Below, in pieces: positions 59,475 through 64,000 of a DNA stretch of 64,000 bases (the first letter of the stretch is position 1; each line of letters opens with the position of its first letter). The translations under genes and the position numbers were made by a program. Under the pieces are notes generated by a model. It was not told the origin of the DNA. It searched no databases and worked only from the letters and a program-made list of their open reading frames with translations. Source of the stretch: PoT sp049331405 (GTDB lineage Bacteria > Planctomycetota > Planctomycetia > Isosphaerales > Isosphaeraceae); assembly GCF_049331405.1 (NCBI RefSeq), contig NZ_CP186276.1, positions 137,469-201,468 of the forward strand. The letters run 5' to 3'.

Positions 59475-60253
59475 GCGACCACCTCTCCGGTTCGTTCATA
59501 AAATAGTGCTCTTTCTTGCATGCAAGGTTTTCGGATGATCTTGAAATACCACTCGGTCGCGAACCTCAGGCAGTTCGCACAACTCTTGTGCGGGCACCCC
59601 GTCAGGGGAGGCGATTTCCTGGCCCTGTAACTCCAGGCCAGAGAGTCGGCCGACGATATGTACATGGCGTATTTGGCAAGGCCTTGAGTCTTCAGGCCGA
59701 ATCCGTGAAGCTTCAGCCCCTCGTAATAGAGAGACGCAAAAATGATCCCTGCTTCATCGGTCGCCTGACGACGGCACACAGAACCCACGCCGACCAGCGG
59801 ATTGGACCGCAGGTCGACACCTGCCGCCGAGTAAGCGTCGAGATGTGACAGGTAGTCATCGGGCTTCCACCCCTGGAGCACCGGAACCCAATCGAGATCC
59901 GGGGCCAGGTCGCGAAGTTGGAGATAGCTGGATATGGTCAATTCCTGGTGCTCCTTGACCGACCTCCCTGTCTTCTCGACCATGAACGGCTCGCACATCC
60001 AATCCTGGATCGCAGCCCATTGCAGTCCGCCGATGGCGTCCCGGTATCGATAGACCGCGTCGGCGTACTCACGGGGCGAAGTCTTCCATGACCCATACAT
60101 GCTGATCTCCGTGAACCCTCCCGAGTCCAACGCCCACTCGCCTTTCGCCCTCGGCAGGGACCTGACGCCTGACAGCCTCCGATGGGAGACGAACATCGGG
60201 ATGTCGGTCCTGGCAAGCCAGCAGGTCATGTGAGTGCCGAGGTAGAAACGCAT
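59471..60253 (-). CDS. DpdA-like transglycosylase for 7-deazaguanine in DNA
   Basis: 260 residues from the ATG at 60253 (TGATG overlap). ALDSGGFTEIS (43-47) is the base-binding/nucleophilic motif of the TGT superfamily; QDWMCEP (83-89) is typical of the phage DpdA group; VGVGSVCRR and LHGFGLKT follow; and CPHKSCANC (220-228) is the zinc site. In phages such enzymes swap guanine for preQ0 or related bases in DNA to evade restriction. No preQ0 synthesis genes are in this window, so the base may come from the host or lie beyond 64 kb. Confidence 0.75.
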   Translation of the reverse strand: MRFYLGTHMTCWLARTDIPMFVSHRRLSGVRSLPRAKGEWALDSGGFTEISMYGSWKTSPREYADAVYRYRDAIGGLQWAAIQDWMCEPFMVEKTGRSVKEHQELTISSYLQLRDLAPDLDWVPVLQGWKPDDYLSHLDAYSAAGVDLRSNPLVGVGSVCRRQATDEAGIIFASLYYEGLKLHGFGLKTQGLAKYAMYISSADSLAWSYRARKSPPLTGCPHKSCANCLRFATEWYFKIIRKPCMQERALFYERTGEVVA

Positions 60254-62607
60254 CAGGCCACCACCTCGGACCTCTCCTCGATCAGGTCGAACAGCGTCCT
60301 CTGCCCGGCCTCACGCTCGGCCTGCGAGAGGAACCGGGTAGCAACCCCGAAGTAGGAGGGCTTGAGCTCTATGCCCACGTACCGACGCCTCGCCCTGATC
60401 GCCTCGACGCCCGTCGATCCGATGCCGTTGAACGGGTCGAGCACGAGGTCTCCGGGGTCGGACCACATCTGGATGGACCGGGCGATCACGTCGAGCTGGA
60501 GCGGGCAGATGTGCTTCTCGTCCGACTCGGCCCTGGCGATCTCGTAGTTGAGGACCCGCTGCTGGTCGACGTCCCACCACACCGGCTCGGCGTACCGCCG
60601 CCAGATGTCGATGCTCGGGTCGCTCGCGTGCTTCTTGCGTGCGAACGGCGAGGGATGCTGCGAGGTCGTGCGGGGGTCGAGCTCGGGGTCGCCGACGTAG
60701 GCGGTGAACCCCTCTGGCCTGACGATCGGCTTGGCCGACAGGTTCGAGCCGGGAATCGGGGGCTTGCGGAAGACGACCAGGAAATCGGCCATGCCCTGCC
60801 GGATCTGCGAACTGTCCCGGCACACCGTCTTGTGCAGCAGGCCGTTCGTATTCGTCCGCTCCCGCTCCGTGACCGGGCACTTCCAGATCGTCACCCTCGA
60901 GTGATAGTCCCAGCCGGCCGAGACGAAGGCCCGGATGATGTCCCCGGGGAAGTCGCGGAGGCCCGAGGCGCCGTCGCGATTCAGGTAGGTTGGCAGGTCC
61001 TTGCAGTGGATGACCGCCAGCCGTCCGGGGATCGTGACCCGGAGAAGCTCCGGGATCAGATAGCCGAAGTGGCGGAAGAACTCGTCGGAGTCGACGCTGT
61101 TCCCCATGTCCGCCTCGGAGTCGCTGTAGATGTACAGGTTCTCGAACGGCGGCGAGGTCACGGTCAGACCGACCGAGTCGTCCTCGATGCCCTCGATCGA
61201 CCGGCAGCAGTCCCCCATGCGGAGCGTCCAGTCCCGGCCCTTGGCCAGAGACTCGGCCACCGGGGCGAGCTGCCGCCTCGCCTGGGCCGCGTTGAGTCCC
61301 GTCTCCGCGATCGCCGACACCATCGCTTCCTTCATCCGCTCGTGCTCCCTTCGCTTCCGCTCGAACGTGGCATAGACGGCCCCCTCGGTCTCCGAGTGGA
61401 CGAGGTGGACCTTCACGGGTTCCGACTGGCCGAACCGCCAGAAACGCCGGATGGCCTGGTATTGCTGCTCATACGAGTAGCTGAGCCCGCTGAGGATTGT
61501 GCGGCGGCAGTGCTGCCAGTTGAGCCCGTAGCCGGCGATCGTGGGCTTGGTGATGAGGACGCGGATGCGGCCCTCGGTGAAGTCGGCCAGCTTCCGCTCC
61601 TTGACCGAGACCGCCTCGGAGCCACGCAGCTCGACGGCGAACGGCATCGCCGCACGCAGGGCGTCGGCCTCGTAGTCGGTGTTGCACCAGACCACCCAGG
61701 GGCCGAGCTCGTGCGAGAACACGAGCTCGGCCGCACGCAGGGCCCGCTCCTGGACGGTGAGCCGCTGCTCCTTGTGGATGTTCGTCGCCGTCATCTCGGG
61801 CAGTCGGAGCAGGTTGCCGCCGGCCTCCTTGGTCAGGTCCACGCGGACCACCTCGGGGATCACCTCGAGCGCCGGAAGCTCGAACCCGGCGTCGGAGTAC
61901 CCGAGGTCGGACGGCCTGGAGAGGGACACGGCCCACGTCGCCACCCACCTCCAGTAGTCCTTCTCCGCATGCTGCTTGAGCCGGTACTTCCCCGCGTTCG
62001 ACTGGTCGTTGCAGAACCAGATCGAGAGCATCTCCCCGGCACCCGGCACGTCCAGGAAGTCGGCGTGATTGCCCAGCTCCATGTGGTCGTTCGGGGCCGG
62101 CGTCGCGGTGCAGGCCAGCTTGAACGGCGTGTTGCGGAAGGCCTCGATGATGGCCCGTTTTGTCTTCCCCATGAACGACTTCAGGATGCTCGACTCGTCG
62201 AGGACGACTCCGACGAAGTGGCCGGCGGCGAAGCGGTGGAGCATCTCGTAATTGGTGATGTTGATTCCGGGGAGGACGTCGGCCTGGGTCCGGCATACCG
62301 TGACGTCGATGCCCAGCCTGGCGGCCTCGGACTTGGTCTGATTCGCGACCGCCAGCGGGGCCAGGATCAGGACGTCGCCCTGCATGTGGTCGCAGACGTG
62401 TGCCGCCCACTCCACCTGCATGAACGTCTTTCCGAGTCCGCAGTCGGCGAAGATGGCGGCCTTGCCCAGACGCAACGCCCAGCGGACGATGTCGGCCTGC
62501 CAGTCGAACAGCCGCAGGTGGATGTCGTGCTCCGGATCGAACCCGGATGGCTTCGCGGAGAGCCGCTTGGAGCGGAGGAAGTCGAGGTATTCGATATGGG
62601 TGTTCAT
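60253..62607 (-). CDS. SNF2-type helicase fused to an N4/N6 DNA methyltransferase
   Basis: 784 residues. Helicase half: Walker A GLGKT (57-61), DESS (137-140), TATPAPND (167-174), and GLNWQHCRRTILSGLSYSYE then QAIRRFWRFGQ (motifs V-VI). Methyltransferase half: TSPPF (484-488) and, near residue 740, DPFNGIGSTGVEAIRARR then YVGIELKPSYF, the SAM-binding motif. The order is helicase, then amino-methyltransferase, as in mobile-element proteins that may couple strand opening to modification or act in replication. Confidence 0.88.
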   Translation of the reverse strand: MNTHIEYLDFLRSKRLSAKPSGFDPEHDIHLRLFDWQADIVRWALRLGKAAIFADCGLGKTFMQVEWAAHVCDHMQGDVLILAPLAVANQTKSEAARLGIDVTVCRTQADVLPGINITNYEMLHRFAAGHFVGVVLDESSILKSFMGKTKRAIIEAFRNTPFKLACTATPAPNDHMELGNHADFLDVPGAGEMLSIWFCNDQSNAGKYRLKQHAEKDYWRWVATWAVSLSRPSDLGYSDAGFELPALEVIPEVVRVDLTKEAGGNLLRLPEMTATNIHKEQRLTVQERALRAAELVFSHELGPWVVWCNTDYEADALRAAMPFAVELRGSEAVSVKERKLADFTEGRIRVLITKPTIAGYGLNWQHCRRTILSGLSYSYEQQYQAIRRFWRFGQSEPVKVHLVHSETEGAVYATFERKRREHERMKEAMVSAIAETGLNAAQARRQLAPVAESLAKGRDWTLRMGDCCRSIEGIEDDSVGLTVTSPPFENLYIYSDSEADMGNSVDSDEFFRHFGYLIPELLRVTIPGRLAVIHCKDLPTYLNRDGASGLRDFPGDIIRAFVSAGWDYHSRVTIWKCPVTERERTNTNGLLHKTVCRDSSQIRQGMADFLVVFRKPPIPGSNLSAKPIVRPEGFTAYVGDPELDPRTTSQHPSPFARKKHASDPSIDIWRRYAEPVWWDVDQQRVLNYEIARAESDEKHICPLQLDVIARSIQMWSDPGDLVLDPFNGIGSTGVEAIRARRRYVGIELKPSYFGVATRFLSQAEREAGQRTLFDLIEERSEVVA

Positions 62608-62616
62608 GGCTATTTT

Positions 62617-63540
62617 TTACTCACACAGGCCGTAATGGCTCATGCACATGCCTGACTCGACGTCGGCCTCGAGCACCGGCAAGGCATACTGCCTGCCGCC
62701 GCGGACTGTCTTCGACCACTCGACGACCTCGTCGACGAAGGCGTGACGTCGACGCTGCGTCTTACCGTTGGAGTTGATGAACGGCTTGCAGGGGATGATG
62801 GGAGGGAAGAACGTTAGGTTGACCCGCGCCTCCCAGGCCCTGATCTTGTCGATCATCTCGGGCGAGCGGACGGCCCAGAGGTGGATATCTCCCTTGCCGC
62901 TGTTCACGCACGGGGCGCAACCGACGCGGCTGAAGCCCATCCGGTAGAGCGGGTTCACCTCTTCGCCGTTGGCCTTGAGGTAGTCGAAGACCTCTGCCTT
63001 GGTCCAGGCTGCGATCGGGCGATTGAGCCAGCATCCGAAGACGTCGTCATACTCACCATCAGCGACGTCCTTCCGGCTCTCCGATTCGTCGCGCCTCACC
63101 CCTGCATATCGCTCGACGTCCCGCCTGAACTGCCGAACCCCATTGATGAACGTTGGCGGGAAATGCTCGTCCATCCATCGGAGTTGGGGATAGAGCTTCA
63201 GGTGCGTCGTGCAGAACTGCATCTTCTTCCTGGGGAAGACGCCCTTGAGCTCGGCCATCAGGTCGAACGTGAGGGGGTCGCTAGGCTTAAGTCCCCGGGC
63301 CTCGATCTCGGCCGCCGCGCGGCCGGCCATGTCTTGCACCTGGGGCGAGATCATGACGACCTGGTGGATCGTGTCCGAGTACCACTTGATGAACGACGTG
63401 GTGATCGGATGCTCGTTCCCGCCGGCGTCGGAATTGACGAGGATGACGTCGGCCGGGTCGAAGTTCTGCCGGCACCACAGGGCGGTGGCCTGGCTGTCGG
63501 CCCCGCCCGAGAAGCCGACGATTCGCTTTACGATGCTCAC
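62617..63540 (-). CDS. PP-loop (PAPS reductase/DndC-like) enzyme
   Basis: 307 residues from a GTG at 63540 overlapping the upstream stop (GTGA). The PP-loop is VGFSGGADSQATALW. Later motifs are NGVRQFRRD, RVGCAPCVNS and CMSHYGLCE, with Cys that could ligate a metal or Fe-S. This is the phosphoadenosine phosphosulfate reductase superfamily in phages; members activate substrates by adenylation and include DndC (DNA phosphorothioation) and sulfonucleotide reductases. It is not QueC-like. Beside a DNA methyltransferase and DpdA-like gene it may serve DNA modification. Confidence 0.75.
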   Translation of the reverse strand: MSIVKRIVGFSGGADSQATALWCRQNFDPADVILVNSDAGGNEHPITTSFIKWYSDTIHQVVMISPQVQDMAGRAAAEIEARGLKPSDPLTFDLMAELKGVFPRKKMQFCTTHLKLYPQLRWMDEHFPPTFINGVRQFRRDVERYAGVRRDESESRKDVADGEYDDVFGCWLNRPIAAWTKAEVFDYLKANGEEVNPLYRMGFSRVGCAPCVNSGKGDIHLWAVRSPEMIDKIRAWEARVNLTFFPPIIPCKPFINSNGKTQRRRHAFVDEVVEWSKTVRGGRQYALPVLEADVESGMCMSHYGLCE

Positions 63541-63869
63541 TTCACGCCCCCGACCTTGAGCAAGTACGCGAGGCCCCTTCCGTAGGCACCACGCTCGGAC
63601 TTGGTGATCGCCCACATCTCGACGTCGCTCGGCTCGTCCGTGACCTTGCCGTCGGGGTCGACCATCCCGACGATCAAGAGGAGCAACCGAGCCAACTCGG
63701 GGTTGCTCTCCCCGGCCAAGCATGAAAGCTTGAAGAGGTCTTCCCGGTTGAGTCGGGACTGATGGCAATAGCCATCGTCCGTAACGGCCAAGCGATCAAG
63801 GTCGCCATGCTCGTAGGCCTCGCTGATGGTCCTCTGTGCGTGGACGATGTCCTCGAAGGTGAAGATCAC
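63537..63869 (-). CDS. Hypothetical phage protein
   Basis: 110 residues from a GTG at 63869 overlapping the upstream stop (GTGA). Helical, acidic: FEDIVHAQRTISEAYEHGDL, then LFKLSCLAGESNPELARLLL. No family recognised. Confidence 0.5.
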   Translation of the reverse strand: MIFTFEDIVHAQRTISEAYEHGDLDRLAVTDDGYCHQSRLNREDLFKLSCLAGESNPELARLLLLIVGMVDPDGKVTDEPSDVEMWAITKSERGAYGRGLAYLLKVGGVK

Positions 63870-64000
63870 TTAGCCGCCCCTTCCCTGGTCAAGGAGCTGA
63901 CAAGCCCGAAGAACCCGTCGTCGGTCTCGATCAGGATGGGCTTGTCGTGGGTGTCGAAATGGAGGACTGGATGGGAATCCTTGGGAAGCGTCTTGAGGAT
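63866..64000 (-). CDS. C-terminal end of a gene running off the window; sliding-clamp-like ending
   Basis: 44 residues before the stop at 63866, reading LHFDTHDKPILIETDDGFFG then LVSSLTREGAAK. The pattern P-(I/V)-L-x-x-x-DDGFxGLV resembles the last strands of DNA polymerase beta-clamp proteins. This is a weak match from a short fragment. Confidence 0.35.
   Translation of the reverse strand: MLKTLPKDSHPVLHFDTHDKPILIETDDGFFGLVSSLTREGAAK

Noticed and set aside
60253..62607. The helicase-methylase as part of a complete DISARM or BREX system
   Set aside because: None of the other required genes (for example PLD nuclease, DUF1998, pglZ) is in the window; it sits in a phage early block.
1..64000. 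tRNA or rRNA genes
   Set aside because: No sequence with tRNA-like arms, CCA end or rRNA-conserved blocks was recognised on reading both strands; a covariance-model search was not possible.

Overview
The window looks like high-GC DNA of a planctomycete, most likely family Isosphaeraceae. The evidence is a DUF1559 pseudopilin with a type II prepilin leader, a DUF1569 protein, a HEAT-repeat protein, a BlaI-type repressor, a DUF1580-like small DNA-binding protein and weak Shine-Dalgarno usage. Two very different parts are joined at about 17.4 kb. No tRNA, rRNA or CRISPR array was seen.

Left part (1-17.4 kb) is ordinary chromosome. In order it holds a BlaI/MecI-family repressor with two operator copies, a HEAT-repeat protein, small membrane and secreted proteins, the DUF1559 protein, and a GntR/LacI-type regulator facing a two-gene unit (Rieske oxygenase plus MFS transporter). 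A 1455-residue membrane patatin-like phospholipase follows. Four broken genes lie among them: a methyltransferase, an alpha/beta hydrolase, a response regulator, and a YhcG-like (DUF1016) nuclease whose 5' part is cut off right beside the integrase.

Right part (17.4-64 kb, running off the end) is a large, apparently intact prophage. A tyrosine integrase on the + strand is followed by about 60 tightly packed minus-strand genes, many overlapping by ATGA, GTGA or TGATG. Reading with transcription from right to left: an early block (63.9-53.1 kb) carries a PP-loop reductase-like enzyme, an SNF2 helicase fused to a DNA methyltransferase, a DpdA-like 7-deazaguanine transglycosylase, a VRR-NUC nuclease, a MazG-like pyrophosphohydrolase, a papain-like protein, a GNAT acetyltransferase, a sigma-70 factor and a SLOG-family protein. 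It ends in a strong intrinsic terminator at 53.03-53.08 kb. The late block (52.9-18.7 kb) carries an HTH protein, small membrane proteins, terminase subunits, portal, scaffold, SU10-like capsid, minor head proteins with zincin motifs, tail completion proteins, a GDSL/SGNH hydrolase, a sedolisin protease, tail tube, a frameshifted tail-assembly chaperone, tape measure, and baseplate and fibre proteins. The chaperone, tape measure and tube, with no sheath gene seen, suggest a long non-contractile tail. A + strand cassette at 27.4-29.6 kb (RHH regulator, three small membrane proteins, and a truncated copy of the minor head protein) faces a BRO-N-like gene and looks like a lysogenic switch plus accessory cargo.

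The most striking feature is a perfect palindrome, at least 24 bp long, present in 15 identical-core copies only inside the prophage (18.7-58.7 kb). Nearly every copy fills the gap between a stop codon and the next start, where other gene pairs overlap. It may be an mRNA hairpin that separates translation units, a repressor site spread through the genome (compare mycobacteriophage stoperators), or a phage-adapted REP-like element. Other notable points are a canonical C CCA AAA frameshift site, five exact 40-residue repeats in the tape measure, a complete sedolisin between tail genes, and a DNA-modification gene cluster.
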